Assembly (NCBI GenBank): GCA_963773875.1
Contig: CAVZCV010000021.1
Coordinates: 124,001-188,000, forward strand
Source of the DNA: CAVTYH01 sp963773875
Lineage (GTDB): Bacteria > Planctomycetota > Planctomycetia > Pirellulales > JADZDJ01
DNA length: 64,000 bases
Direction: 5' to 3'
How positions within the stretch are numbered: the first letter of the stretch is position 1; every line of letters begins with the position of its first letter. Both the position numbers and the translations under genes were made by a program. This document shows, in pieces, positions 1-10,174 of this stretch. The notes under the pieces were generated by a model. The model made no database searches. It was not told the origin of the DNA and worked only from the letters and a program-made list of their open reading frames with translations.

Positions 1-1640
1 TGGACGAATTCATCGCCAAACTGCGTCGCCTCTTGTTGCATTGCCAAATACAAGTGCACCGGCACTGCGGTGAGCAAAACGACGACGACGATGAACGCGG
101 CACTAAGGACGAGGTTCAATGTTCCGCCAAAGCCGGCGGCAATTTTCGAGGGCGAATGTGCGCGCAAGTCCGGCATTTTGGCGCCAAGGCCCACGGCAAT
201 CGCCGAGAGACCAATGCACAGCACGATGCATGAAATTTGGTGCACGAAAATCCACAGCCCTTCGATTTGCAACATCAAATCGCTCAGCAGGACTAGCACC
301 GTGCAGGGAATGAGTGAGCCAACGGCGGCAAACAAGAACTTTGCCCAGAGAACGGAATCACGGCGAATCGGCAACAAACCAAGAATCCACAAGCGCCGGC
401 CTTCAAGGCTGACCATCGGATAAATGAACCGTGTGGTGAATGTGGAAAGGATCAGGCCCACGACTGCTAAATTCAAAAACCCAATCATGGCGGAGTAATT
501 GCGATGATAACTGAACCGGCGAATTTGCGAAAAATACAACGCCAACAGGCCAAAGAAGATGAGAAACTGCGTCCATTGCACCGGGTCGCGGCGAAACAGG
601 CGGAAGTCTTTCACGAGCAGCAAGCGGACATCGCGCGGCAAGAACACTGCGCCATATCCAAGTGCCCCATCGAGCCACCAAGTGCTCGCGCTGCGGCGGA
701 CGCGCGGCTCGTCGTACAGTTGGCTGAAGCTGCTGCGATACACTTTGCCGGACAGCCAGATGCCCAGCAAATTGAAAAACAACGCGTTGGAGACCAACAG
801 CGCCAGGTACATCAAGCTTTGGGCCCAAGGCGGGTCGCCGGTATGGACAAGTTCAGTTGGACGCGATGCTTCGAGCAAGCCCGTGCTCAGCCACCAACTG
901 GGAAGCAGTCGCTGTTCGGTGAATTGGAGCCGCGTGAACAGTTCGTTGAACCACCGCGGGGTCATCAGATCGCTTTCCGTGCTGCTGAGCAGTGTCCAAA
1001 CAACCCAAACCAGCGCGAACACAACCGCCGTCAGCGCAAATGCGAGCGCGTGGACGCGGACTTTCGGCAAACGATTGACAATCAACAGACACGCAATGCC
1101 GCCGATGGCCGCCGGGATATGCACGAACGCAATGACAAATGGAAAGAGCAAGGCGAAGTAGTACCACGGAGCGTGCGCCACCAGGCCGTACGCGACCAAC
1201 GTCGGACTACCCAGCAAAATAAAACCCCAACTGCTGAACCAGACCGCTTCCTGAAACTTGTACTGATAAATGCGCTGTACACGCACCGGAGTGGTGAGCA
1301 AAAAATGGGCTTCCGACGAACAAAACAGCGCGTTGTACAGAATGATGCCGGACGAGAAAACCAACATCACCATCAGTGCGAGAAAGAACGTGTTGTAGAG
1401 CGGCTGCACAACATCGGTATGCATCCATGCTAGATAGCCGAACCCCTGATAAAACAAAATGAATAAGCCGACCCAAAAGAACAGACTCAGTGAGCCGACG
1501 AGCGACAAACGCAGGCGTGCGGACGTAAGCATCCAGCGGATGGTCGATGCCGCGGTTCGAGCGCGCAGCTGCCAGAACAGCTGCGCTTTGCGCTGCTCGT
1601 TCAGCAGACCGCCAACGGGTGGAATGAAATCGCCGGGCAT
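1..1640 (-). CDS. ABC transporter permease, ABC-2-like (3' end outside window)
   Basis: The reverse strand is open from an ATG at 1640 to the window edge, 546 codons with no stop, so the C-terminus is missing. The start reads MPGDFIPPVGGLLNEQRKAQ and is followed by several long hydrophobic segments (for example SLFFWVGLFILFYQGFGYLA and YFALLFPFVIAFVHIPAAIG), as expected of an inner-membrane exporter subunit. It lies 28 bases downstream of an ABC ATPase on the same strand, so the two probably form one exporter. The architecture, many helices with large loops and a polar cytoplasmic start, resembles the putative ABC exporter permeases of planctomycetes. The substrate cannot be told. Overlapping ORFs on the plus strand here are shadows. 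Confidence 0.75.
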   Translation of the reverse strand, partial: MPGDFIPPVGGLLNEQRKAQLFWQLRARTAASTIRWMLTSARLRLSLVGSLSLFFWVGLFILFYQGFGYLAWMHTDVVQPLYNTFFLALMVMLVFSSGIILYNALFCSSEAHFLLTTPVRVQRIYQYKFQEAVWFSSWGFILLGSPTLVAYGLVAHAPWYYFALLFPFVIAFVHIPAAIGGIACLLIVNRLPKVRVHALAFALTAVVFALVWVVWTLLSSTESDLMTPRWFNELFTRLQFTEQRLLPSWWLSTGLLEASRPTELVHTGDPPWAQSLMYLALLVSNALFFNLLGIWLSGKVYRSSFSQLYDEPRVRRSASTWWLDGALGYGAVFLPRDVRLLLVKDFRLFRRDPVQWTQFLIFFGLLALYFSQIRRFSYHRNYSAMIGFLNLAVVGLILSTFTTRFIYPMVSLEGRRLWILGLLPIRRDSVLWAKFLFAAVGSLIPCTVLVLLSDLMLQIEGLWIFVHQISCIVLCIGLSAIAVGLGAKMPDLRAHSPSKIAAGFGGTLNLVLSAAFIVVVVLLTAVPVHLYLAMQQEATQFGDEFV

Positions 1641-1668
1641 GTTTGAATTTCAGTGGCAGGTGCGAAGC

Positions 1669-2421
1669 TTAATCGGATTCTCTCGCGGCGGCTTCTTCGG
1701 CCGTCGCAGTCAATTCCAGATACATCCGCTCCAGGCTCTTGTGTTCTTGGGCCAGCTGTTGCCGAAGTTCCTCGACGGTGCCCAGGAAGCGAAGTTTGCC
1801 GCGATCGACAATGCCGATGCGATCGGCAATTTCTTCCGCCAGTCCCAAAGTGTGCGTCGACATGAAAATTGTCATCCCGGCGTTGGCCCGCTCGCGCAAC
1901 AGATCTTTGGCGATACGCATACTGCGGGGATCCAGGCCGACCATCGGTTCATCGAGCACCAAGACGGCTGGATCGTGGAGCAAGGCCGCGGCGAACACCA
2001 ATCGCTGCTTCATGCCATGCGAGTAACTTTCCGTCATATGATCGACAAATTCGGCCAGATTGAAATCACGAATTTCACGAGCAATTCGCGTGGCCGATTC
2101 CTCGCGGCCCAAGCCGTACAAATCGGCAATGAACTGCAGGAATTCGCGACCGGAAAGTTTTTCGTACAAGTACGGCTCATCGGGGACATAGCCCAAACAG
2201 CGGTGAGCCTGCCGGGCTTCACGAAAGACATCGTAGCTGCAAATGCGCACATTTCCGGTGGTCGGTTGCAAGAGACCGACCAGCATTTTGATAGTCGTCG
2301 TTTTCCCAGCGCCGTTAGGGCCGAGCAGCGCAAACAGTTCGCCCGGCTGAATGGCGAGCTTGAGTTGATCGACGGCTTTCTTCGGGCCGTAATTGCGCGA
2401 GACGTCGTCGAATTCGATCAT
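1669..2421 (-). CDS. ABC transporter ATP-binding protein
   Basis: A 250-residue nucleotide-binding subunit of usual length. Visible motifs in order: Walker A GPNGAGKTT (about residues 34-42), a signature-like YSHGMKQR, Walker B VLVLDEP followed by MVGLDP, and the switch histidine in STHTLGLAEE. The closest general type is the CcmA/NatA-like ATPase that drives ABC-2 exporters. Its ATG overlaps the stop of the upstream gene (ATGA), and the permease starts 28 bases downstream, so the three genes look like one operon. It binds and hydrolyses ATP at the inner membrane. The transported molecule is unknown. Confidence 0.92.
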   Translation of the reverse strand: MIEFDDVSRNYGPKKAVDQLKLAIQPGELFALLGPNGAGKTTTIKMLVGLLQPTTGNVRICSYDVFREARQAHRCLGYVPDEPYLYEKLSGREFLQFIADLYGLGREESATRIAREIRDFNLAEFVDHMTESYSHGMKQRLVFAAALLHDPAVLVLDEPMVGLDPRSMRIAKDLLRERANAGMTIFMSTHTLGLAEEIADRIGIVDRGKLRFLGTVEELRQQLAQEHKSLERMYLELTATAEEAAARESD

Positions 2422-3579
2422 GTGCTGCTCTTCAAGATGATTTCGGGCGATCCGACGGCGGGTGCTTCAGTGCATGGGGTTTCAGTCGTTGGTGGCTCGC
2501 TAGCCGGCTGCGACGCGGGATTTGAATTCTCAGAAGAAGCTGCGTTTGGACCATCGCTCGAACTTGGCGCGTTGGGTGCAGAAATAGTCGGCACTGGAGC
2601 CGCACTGGGCGGTTGGTTTCTTGGGCGACCAAATCTGCCCCGTCCGAAATTTCTTAACTGCAATTCGTTGTCGCTTTTTTTCGCGAGTTCCTCCGAACGT
2701 TCTTGGGAGAGCCGCGAGAATACAAGTCGCGAACTGAGGACGGCAACTTCCTGCTTGAGCACCGTGCCGTCGTCGCTGACCCAAAGTTTGGCACGTGGCT
2801 GGCCCGTGGATGAGACGCCGCGCCGAATCTGGACGGTATATGACTTGGAATACGGGCACCGCGTCGCCTTCCCACATTAACAGGTCGCGAGAATCGACAG
2901 TCGCTTGCAGAATTTCCACTGGTGAGCGTGGATCGCGAAGCGGGCTGAGGACGGGGACAGTCCACTCCTGCCCCATCCGCAAGCCGGTGAGCCGCGATTG
3001 GGGCGACAACTCGTCGGACACGAGTGCATCGCCGGGCAGATATATTTCAAACGGATATGCGAAGTCGGCCGTTTTCACTTCGCCGCGCAGCATGGAAGCG
3101 CGCACTCGACCACGGATAACAATGCTGTTTGGAAAACCACCGGCGTTGAGAATCGACTCGAATTCGGCCAAATGTCCGAGTGAATCGATTTTGAGCGAGC
3201 TAATGGCATCCATCTGGAGATTTTCAACCGGCTCGGGGGAGCGCAATAAAATTTTCGTCATCCAAGCCGGCGCAAATTCCGCCAAAGGGATGCGGTCGAA
3301 ATGGATTCGCGAAGAAATGTCGGTCAACGACGTATCGCGGGCTTGCGGCGATCCGAGTCCAACTTTGCTCAAGGCCCAGCCAAGCGGCTTACCGTTAAGC
3401 GACATTTCCCATCCGACAGGAGGTATCGATTGAGCGTCGTCGGCCTTTTGAACAAACATCGATTGGTAATTGGGCGGCTGCCCCCGTCGCAGCGGTGGAA
3501 TTACCTTGGCGACCACCAGCCAACTTGTGGTCGACAGCCACACGAGAACAACCGCAATGTTGAACCATCGGCTTTCCAT
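2418..3579 (-). pseudogene. Membrane-anchored protein of ABC operon, frame broken
   Basis: First gene of the ABC operon. The N-terminus (ATG at 3579, preceded in frame by a GTG at 3582) has one membrane helix (IAVVLVWLSTTSWLVVAKVI) and then a soluble domain with no family I recognise. The frame holds to about 2850, where good sequence (EGDAVPVFQ) turns into unlikely sequence. One frame over, it resumes as SYTVQIRRGVSSTGQPRAKL and runs to a stop at 2418 that overlaps the ATPase start. Restoring one base gives about 387 residues with a Pro/Ser/Ala-rich tail. Either the gene has a single-base frameshift or one base was miscalled; the intact downstream half and the kept overlap favour a recent or artefactual change. 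It may be an accessory subunit of the exporter. Confidence 0.6.
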
Positions 3580-3751
3580 CACCGGCCCCGAAGAATTGGG
3601 TCAGCAAACGGCCGCATCAGGCACGCCTTCATATTACCCAAAAGGGTCGGCGGTGGCGAGAACTTGGGCCAGCTTCGATATTTAACCGGCGAGAGCCGGT
3701 GGAGTTTTGCGGCAATTGCGAAGCCGGCGCTGAACACGTGTGCTAGCGAAG

Positions 3752-6700
3752 TCAATCGGAGATCCGCAGCTTTATTTCATCACTATTGGCCTTTAACTCA
3801 GGAGCGTACATGGCGGCGGCAGAGGCAGGCAAGGCACTAAATTGGCCCGGCGTTTCCGCCCGCAATCGATAATTAATTGAATTCTTCCCGCGCGGTAGTG
3901 CGCGTACGAAGAACGCGACCCGGTTATCGCGCAATTCCATGTAAGCGCCCAGTGCGTTGCCGTTATATCCACTGCGAATATCGACGGGTTCGAATCCAGC
4001 CGGTTTGAAATCTTCGAAGAGCAGATATTCGTAGTCGTTTTTACTTTCAATTTCCAACTCAACTTCCACCAGGTCGCCGCTTTTGAGGGCAGAGAGGTCC
4101 GCCAGTTTTTCACGAACATATTTTTTGACATTCTGATCGATTGCTTGCCCGCGGCTACCGGATATTTTAATGGCATGATCTGCGCGATTTAACTTGTAAT
4201 ACACCCGATGCACTTTTACTTCCAAGCCCGTGGCCGCAATCGGATCTTCAAGCGTGAAGTTGGTCAATGCGGCGTTGTAATACAAAGGACCGTCGCCAGA
4301 TTTTCGGATTTCCAACCGATGCGAACCGCTTTCCAGACTGCTGCCTTCGAGCACAAATTTGCTGTCGAACGTGAACAGATCGGCAGGAGCGATCTTCACC
4401 TCCTTTTGCTTTTTGTTATCCAGCCAAATTTCGAGAGTCATATCGGGCTTGTTTTCGCCGCTCGCTTTCAGGAAATCGGCAAGCGCTTCGACGGCCAGCG
4501 CGGAATCGCGCGTGCTGTTCCAATAAGTTGCGTGCTTGCGGTTATTGAGCAAATACTTCACCAGCCGCGGGGCCAAGTCACCTTTGGGATCGGTTTTCGT
4601 CAACAATTTGAGAAAGTAAGCGTTGGCCTCGGTCTCGCTGCCATACCAGCACCACCAAGAGTTGTTCGCCGGCAGCTGCAGATATGCGGTCTGATTTTCG
4701 CGGTCCTCGACCACGAACTGCTTGATGTTTTGAACCAGCATGTCGAGCTGCTCATTTTGATTTTGGCCAATCAGCGCCAGCGCGAAAATCGCCTTTGCAT
4801 AAACTGCCAGAGAATTACGGTCGCGGTACAGGAAACCGCGCATGGCATCGTTTTTTTCGCCGGAGTCGACAAGCACCATATAAACAAGGGCGTCAATGTT
4901 GTCGGCCAATGTTTTGTTGGACTCGTTAGCCTTGGGCTTTGCATCCGCGTTTTTCAGCAACGAGACTTGTCGATCCTGATAATCCTTGAGCCATGCCACA
5001 CCGCGTTCGAGCATTCCATGCGGCAGGGCGACATCATTTTCTTTCGCGATTTGCAAACCATGAACGACGACCGCCGTGGTATGAGCATAGCTTTGTTCAC
5101 CCCAGCCGCTGAACCATCCCCATCCGCCGTCGGCGAGTTGCATCTCGAAAAGACGTTGTACTCCGTCTTTCACCATGCGACCAACTTCGGCTTGATCAAA
5201 AACCGGATTACGATCGAGTCGCTTCCAGCCGCTCGCTCGCTGTTGATCGCTTCCAATTTCTTGAGAGTTCAGATTGGCACGCCTATCCCGAATCTTCTTC
5301 AAATCGAGACCCAAATTCAGCAGCACACGCTGCGTAATAACCGTTGGCAGAAATCGATTGAGCGTTTGCTCGGTGCAGCCGTAAGGATAGTCGACCATGT
5401 AGGGCAAAGCGTCGACCATGGCGCCTGCCAACGTGGGAGACCAACGAACTTCAAGTCGCGATTGTTCAATGCGCCGTTCGGATGGAACTCGGAAATCGAT
5501 TTTGCCAATGTTCTCGTCTGGCCGAAGCCCTCCCGAGAAGTTTTCCGTTTTCAATACGCCGTGCACGTAGACGGGAATGTGCTGCTCAACGCCGTCCGAT
5601 TCCTCATCGGAGAGCGCCTTCATGCGAATAGTGGCTTCACCTTCGTGGGCCACCTTGACCCGCCAATCGACACGCATCTCGCCACCGCTGGAAACCTCCA
5701 CACGGCGGGTAAGGTCGTCGAGTGGGATTAACGTATCGTCATCCAACTCCAATCGCACCGTGACTTGCTTGGCGGACTTTAAATAATTGTGGACAATCGC
5801 GGTGAGCACGACTTCGTCTTTCTCGACGAAAAAACGCGGCGATTGCAGGCGAACGATCAGATTCTTACGAGTCACGACATCTGCTTCGCCTTGACCAACT
5901 TTCGTGCCGTGCCCCATTCCCCAGGCCCGCACTTTCCATGTTGTAAGGTTTTGCGGCATGCAGAGCGTAACTTTCGCCACTCCGTTTTCGTCGGCCATTA
6001 GCGACCCAGCCCACAGTGCGGTATCGGCTAAATCTGTGCGGACCGTGGGTTGTACGAGTGCCACACTTGCGCCGGGCGCGGCTCCTGAATCCGACTGAAC
6101 CGCCGCACTAAGCATTAGAGGTGCCTCTGCAGGCGGCGCAGAGGCAGCGGCATTGATTCCCGCGAGGCCTTTTTGTAATCCACGGGCTGCGCCTCGGCCG
6201 CCGACGCCCGCTGATTTATTGGCTTCCAGCTCGTCATATATCGTACCGCCGAAGATCCCCAAATCGTCCATGCCTTGCAGGCTTGGTGGAACAAGGTTTG
6301 CGAACGTTCGCATCAGATTCGTTTCATTCTGCACATAGTGTGAACGACGCCATTTCCAGAAGAACGATTTGATGTCTTCGACGTTGCTGCCACTAGAGAC
6401 GTATTCCACGGCTTTATCGTAAATTGCAACGACCATCGATCCCACAACCGGCTTGCCGGAGGTATCTGTGATTTTCAACGAAACTGCTGCTTTCTCGCCA
6501 GGCTTGTACGTCTCGGCTGATGGCACGACGTGGAGATTCAGCATGCGGCTCTCCGGAGGTACGACGATTTCTTTCACTTCGTCGAAAAGTTTGCCGCCGC
6601 CAATGGTCACTGCCTCCACAAAAAAGTTAGGCATGTCTTTTTTGACGGTCTCTATCTCCTCGACTGCAGATTTCTCTTTGAGCCGCAACAGCTTGGGCTT

Positions 6701-9700
6701 CAGATACACGCCGTTCGATGGTCGCACAAATAGCAGCACCGTGCTATTCAGGCGGTCCGTATTTATCATCAAGTTGACCGATTCTCCCGGAGCGTATTCG
6801 CGTTTATTAGGGATTAACTCGAGCTCATTGAATCGAAAATCACTGCCATTGAAGTTATCGCCTGAGATCGTGAAGAAAGAACCACCTTCAATTTTGCGGT
6901 CCTTTTCATCGGTCACTTGATACATAAGCCGATATTGTCCGCTGGCAGACGCTTGCAACTGCAGTTCGCTACGACCGTGGCCATCAGGATCAACGTCCCA
7001 AGTCCGAACTTTGGTCTCGACCGGCTGCGAGTCGGCCTTGTCGTCCGATGAACGCTCTTGGTTTGTGCTCTTTTTGTTTCCGTTTCCATAGCTCACCTGA
7101 TACAGAGTCACGACACCCTTGCCGCGCACCGGCTTTTGGTCGAGTGTTTGCGCTTGAAAAGCAGCATGGATTGTATCGCCCACCCGATAAAATCCGCGAT
7201 CGAGCCACGCGTACACTTGAAACGGTTTGTGCGCCACGAGGACATTCCCCTGCGCAACAATCGTGCGGCGCGATTGATCTACCACCTCGGCCGTGATTGA
7301 GTACTGATGGTCTTGGTCTGGATGAATTAATTTGGCAATCGTCGTGTCAATTTCGATTTCCACCTTGCCATCAGCACCGAGTGGCACGTCGCGCTGCGCA
7401 ACCAGCTCGGGCGGCTGATTTTGATGAAAGCCAGGCCACCAGTTTTGCATTGGTTTAGGGTGACCCCAACTCCGCCAGCCAGGGTACCAAGCATAATCTG
7501 GTGCGAACCACCAATAACCCGGACCATAGAGCCAATCCCAGCGGCCAATTGGAAACCATCGCGCTGTGTGGCTCGTGCGCGTGACTTTATATTTCACCTT
7601 GGCATCGGTTACTGGCGAGCCGAAGTAATATTTCGCTGCGATCGTGGTTTTGATCTTTTCACCAAGCATGACTGGCTCGCTCGGCGCATCGACCGTCACT
7701 TCAAATTCAGGTTTCTTGTATTCTTCGACGCGGAAACTTCCGCCACCGCGATTTACGACAAACAATTGGTAGACACCCAGCGCTGCATCAACGGGTAAAT
7801 CGAATTCGCCATCCAGTCCGCCGAACGCATCGGCGGTGAAGGCCTTCGCGAGCACTTTTTCCCCTTTAGGGTCGTGAATCTCTACATTGAATGATTGGTT
7901 GGCGAACTCGGATTTCTCGTCCTGATCGTACCGGGCTTTTCGAACCCAGAATTTGAAATGCACCGTTTGGTTCGGAAGATAAACAGGGCGATCGGTGATC
8001 GCGAAGACCTTGGTCTCGTCGTACTCGACATCGTAATAATCGCCCGACCAAATGTTTGTGAAACCTAAATAGGCCAACCGTCCACTGGGAGTTGTGCCAG
8101 TTATAATCCACTGAAACTCTTGATCTTTGTCTTTCGACGATTGGATAAATTGGCCGTCGTTATCAGTTCTAGAAAAGTTACTTCGAACGTCGATCGCGAA
8201 ACGATTGTTACTGACGGACCGCTGGCGGTATCCGAAGAATTCGAGATTCGCCTTTGGCACCGGTTCGCCGGTCGCAGCATCGGCGACGAAATAGAACGTT
8301 GCGCCGTTGCCCAGCGGCTTTTTCACGATCGCCGTGTCATCTAGCCACACGATGATCTTGCTCGTGTTGCCGCCGTCCATTATCGCGGTGAGCAGATAGG
8401 CGCCGGCCTTTTGCAACGGTGTTTGGATCGTAATCCGCCTGTCGAAGTGATCCGGTTTGGGTTTAAGCTCCAAATCCCAAGCAGCGACGCGTTTGCCGAT
8501 ATACTGTTGCTGGTTGTCTTGCACGAGCCGATAGCCGACGTCAGCGAAGTTCAGTTTTTGCCAATCCAGTTGCTTGGGATTCGATTTCAGGTAGTCCTTC
8601 GCATCCGCAAGCAAACGGGCAACGTTGACTTCGTGTGCCTCGAAGCTCACTTTGGAACCATTTCGGAATCGATAATCAACGGTTGCGCCGCGCCCAGCGG
8701 GTTGAGACATTACTGTCTCGAAGCGACCCCAATTTGATTGAATCTGATCGAGTGACTGCTGTTTAATATTGTTTTCGCCGGGGCCATATTCTTTGAGGCT
8801 ACGTCGCCAATAAGCTGCCGCCTTAGTATATTGCCGACGGTTTAAGAAAATTGTCGCCAACTGCTGCAGCGATTCCTCGCCGTGTCCCGCCTTCGGGTCG
8901 TCGGCGATCTGCTGATAAATACGGACGAAATTGAATTCATCGGGCAGCTTAAATCGCTTGATGCCATTCGCAAGCTTGGCAATGGTTTCGTCGTCGCTCA
9001 ACGCATGGATGGCCGATATACCGGACCCGTCATTCCGCTCGGACGAATCAGATTTCCCTTGAACTGGGGAGAACTCGCCTTCACTCTCTTCCAGTTTTCG
9101 GAAGAACTCGCAGTATGCCACTGTCTGCACACCGAATTGGCTTTGTAAAAAATCGGCGAATTGCCATCGCACTTCGTTTATTCTTTGCGGGTCGTTTTCC
9201 GCCGCCTGGGCCAGCGCCCAGCGCCAGCGCTCACCATCGGATTTTGCGGTGTGCCAGCTTTTCGGCTCTTGATGGAAGACTGGCTGCCCGTCGTCGTCGA
9301 CTGGCGCGCCGCGAGTGTCACTGTCCCAGTACCCGCCCATTTCGAACTCGGGAAGTGATTCCAGATTTGTGAGGTATTGCAGTCGCCAAGCATCAGCGTA
9401 GCTACGATTCCCAAGCAGCACGCGCGACATAGCTAACCAGAACTCAGCAATGTCTGGTTGCTTTGGCTCAGCTCTCACTAGTGGAATCGCTCGTTCCATC
9501 AGTTGCAAAGCACGAACCCGATCTCGCTCCGTAGAGTTAACAGCCTCACCAACGCCGCCGCGGTGCGGTCCACGCGTGAACTTACCAGCTACAACGAAGC
9601 CAAAATGTTCGAAATTCAGATAGCTCTCGGCGACAACTTTGATGAGCCGCCAATTCTTGGCGTGAACTTTGACGGCTGCTTCTCGCAGTTCATCAATTTC

Positions 9701-9964
9701 ATCGAGTCGACCCAGCTGCGAGAGCGCGGCGAGCGCTTTATTCACGTCTTCGCCAGCTTGCGACGTGTCTTCATTTGGATCTAGCGCCAATCGACAGAAT
9801 CCCTCATACGCATCCTTTAAATTTCCGTCGCTGAAAAGCCTGTTGTAGCGAGCTCGATCCTCGCCGGCTGCGTCATCAGCGGAACGCACCGTCTCCGCAA
9901 TGATTCCCAGCAGAATCGCCCCGACTAATAGAATCAGAATGCGTTCAATGTTTCGCGAGACCAT
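3752..9964 (-). CDS. Bacterial alpha-2-macroglobulin family protein with thioester
   Basis: A secreted giant of about 2070 residues from the ATG at 9964; an upstream in-frame start would add 29 residues that do not look like a signal. The N-terminus (IERILILLVGAILLGII, then AETVRSADDA) is a signal peptide or anchor. Next come a TPR-like helical part, macroglobulin (MG) beta domains including the MG2 phrase TDRPVYLPNQTVHF, an A2M core, the thioester motif in PYGCTEQTLNRF (codons near 5366-5380), and an alpha-helical thioester domain with the phrase GGWGWFSGWG. In this family the Cys-Gln thioester traps proteases or other attackers in the periplasm. A tryptophan-rich insert (nt 7400-7560) is unusual. 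The usual partner, penicillin-binding protein 1C, is not adjacent. The gene stands alone. Confidence 0.9.
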   Translation of the reverse strand: MVSRNIERILILLVGAILLGIIAETVRSADDAAGEDRARYNRLFSDGNLKDAYEGFCRLALDPNEDTSQAGEDVNKALAALSQLGRLDEIDELREAAVKVHAKNWRLIKVVAESYLNFEHFGFVVAGKFTRGPHRGGVGEAVNSTERDRVRALQLMERAIPLVRAEPKQPDIAEFWLAMSRVLLGNRSYADAWRLQYLTNLESLPEFEMGGYWDSDTRGAPVDDDGQPVFHQEPKSWHTAKSDGERWRWALAQAAENDPQRINEVRWQFADFLQSQFGVQTVAYCEFFRKLEESEGEFSPVQGKSDSSERNDGSGISAIHALSDDETIAKLANGIKRFKLPDEFNFVRIYQQIADDPKAGHGEESLQQLATIFLNRRQYTKAAAYWRRSLKEYGPGENNIKQQSLDQIQSNWGRFETVMSQPAGRGATVDYRFRNGSKVSFEAHEVNVARLLADAKDYLKSNPKQLDWQKLNFADVGYRLVQDNQQQYIGKRVAAWDLELKPKPDHFDRRITIQTPLQKAGAYLLTAIMDGGNTSKIIVWLDDTAIVKKPLGNGATFYFVADAATGEPVPKANLEFFGYRQRSVSNNRFAIDVRSNFSRTDNDGQFIQSSKDKDQEFQWIITGTTPSGRLAYLGFTNIWSGDYYDVEYDETKVFAITDRPVYLPNQTVHFKFWVRKARYDQDEKSEFANQSFNVEIHDPKGEKVLAKAFTADAFGGLDGEFDLPVDAALGVYQLFVVNRGGGSFRVEEYKKPEFEVTVDAPSEPVMLGEKIKTTIAAKYYFGSPVTDAKVKYKVTRTSHTARWFPIGRWDWLYGPGYWWFAPDYAWYPGWRSWGHPKPMQNWWPGFHQNQPPELVAQRDVPLGADGKVEIEIDTTIAKLIHPDQDHQYSITAEVVDQSRRTIVAQGNVLVAHKPFQVYAWLDRGFYRVGDTIHAAFQAQTLDQKPVRGKGVVTLYQVSYGNGNKKSTNQERSSDDKADSQPVETKVRTWDVDPDGHGRSELQLQASASGQYRLMYQVTDEKDRKIEGGSFFTISGDNFNGSDFRFNELELIPNKREYAPGESVNLMINTDRLNSTVLLFVRPSNGVYLKPKLLRLKEKSAVEEIETVKKDMPNFFVEAVTIGGGKLFDEVKEIVVPPESRMLNLHVVPSAETYKPGEKAAVSLKITDTSGKPVVGSMVVAIYDKAVEYVSSGSNVEDIKSFFWKWRRSHYVQNETNLMRTFANLVPPSLQGMDDLGIFGGTIYDELEANKSAGVGGRGAARGLQKGLAGINAAASAPPAEAPLMLSAAVQSDSGAAPGASVALVQPTVRTDLADTALWAGSLMADENGVAKVTLCMPQNLTTWKVRAWGMGHGTKVGQGEADVVTRKNLIVRLQSPRFFVEKDEVVLTAIVHNYLKSAKQVTVRLELDDDTLIPLDDLTRRVEVSSGGEMRVDWRVKVAHEGEATIRMKALSDEESDGVEQHIPVYVHGVLKTENFSGGLRPDENIGKIDFRVPSERRIEQSRLEVRWSPTLAGAMVDALPYMVDYPYGCTEQTLNRFLPTVITQRVLLNLGLDLKKIRDRRANLNSQEIGSDQQRASGWKRLDRNPVFDQAEVGRMVKDGVQRLFEMQLADGGWGWFSGWGEQSYAHTTAVVVHGLQIAKENDVALPHGMLERGVAWLKDYQDRQVSLLKNADAKPKANESNKTLADNIDALVYMVLVDSGEKNDAMRGFLYRDRNSLAVYAKAIFALALIGQNQNEQLDMLVQNIKQFVVEDRENQTAYLQLPANNSWWCWYGSETEANAYFLKLLTKTDPKGDLAPRLVKYLLNNRKHATYWNSTRDSALAVEALADFLKASGENKPDMTLEIWLDNKKQKEVKIAPADLFTFDSKFVLEGSSLESGSHRLEIRKSGDGPLYYNAALTNFTLEDPIAATGLEVKVHRVYYKLNRADHAIKISGSRGQAIDQNVKKYVREKLADLSALKSGDLVEVELEIESKNDYEYLLFEDFKPAGFEPVDIRSGYNGNALGAYMELRDNRVAFFVRALPRGKNSINYRLRAETPGQFSALPASAAAMYAPELKANSDEIKLRISD

Positions 9965-10174
9965 CAGATTCGTCGTTGATAGTGGGAGAATATGAATGCG
10001 AAGTCGCGCTATTTGTTTCGTTCCCTCACCCCAATCGGGAATGTATCGCAATCGTGCGCCGCTGATTGGTACAAACGCAGTCTTTCGCCGATCAACTGAT
10101 TTCTTGATCAGCGCGTTATAAACCGGCCGTCATCCGAATCGCAATACGGATCTCACGGATGTTTTAACAGTAAC

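Noticed and set aside
504..1433. 309-residue plus-strand ORF
   Set aside because: Composition is that of a reversed gene (Gln/Arg-rich, no hydrophobic pattern); the minus strand carries the ABC permease here.
1459..2880. 473-residue plus-strand ORF
   Set aside because: It is the antisense of the ABC ATPase and its neighbour, whose motifs are certain.
4208..5731. 507-residue plus-strand ORF
   Set aside because: Antisense of the macroglobulin gene with no family signal.
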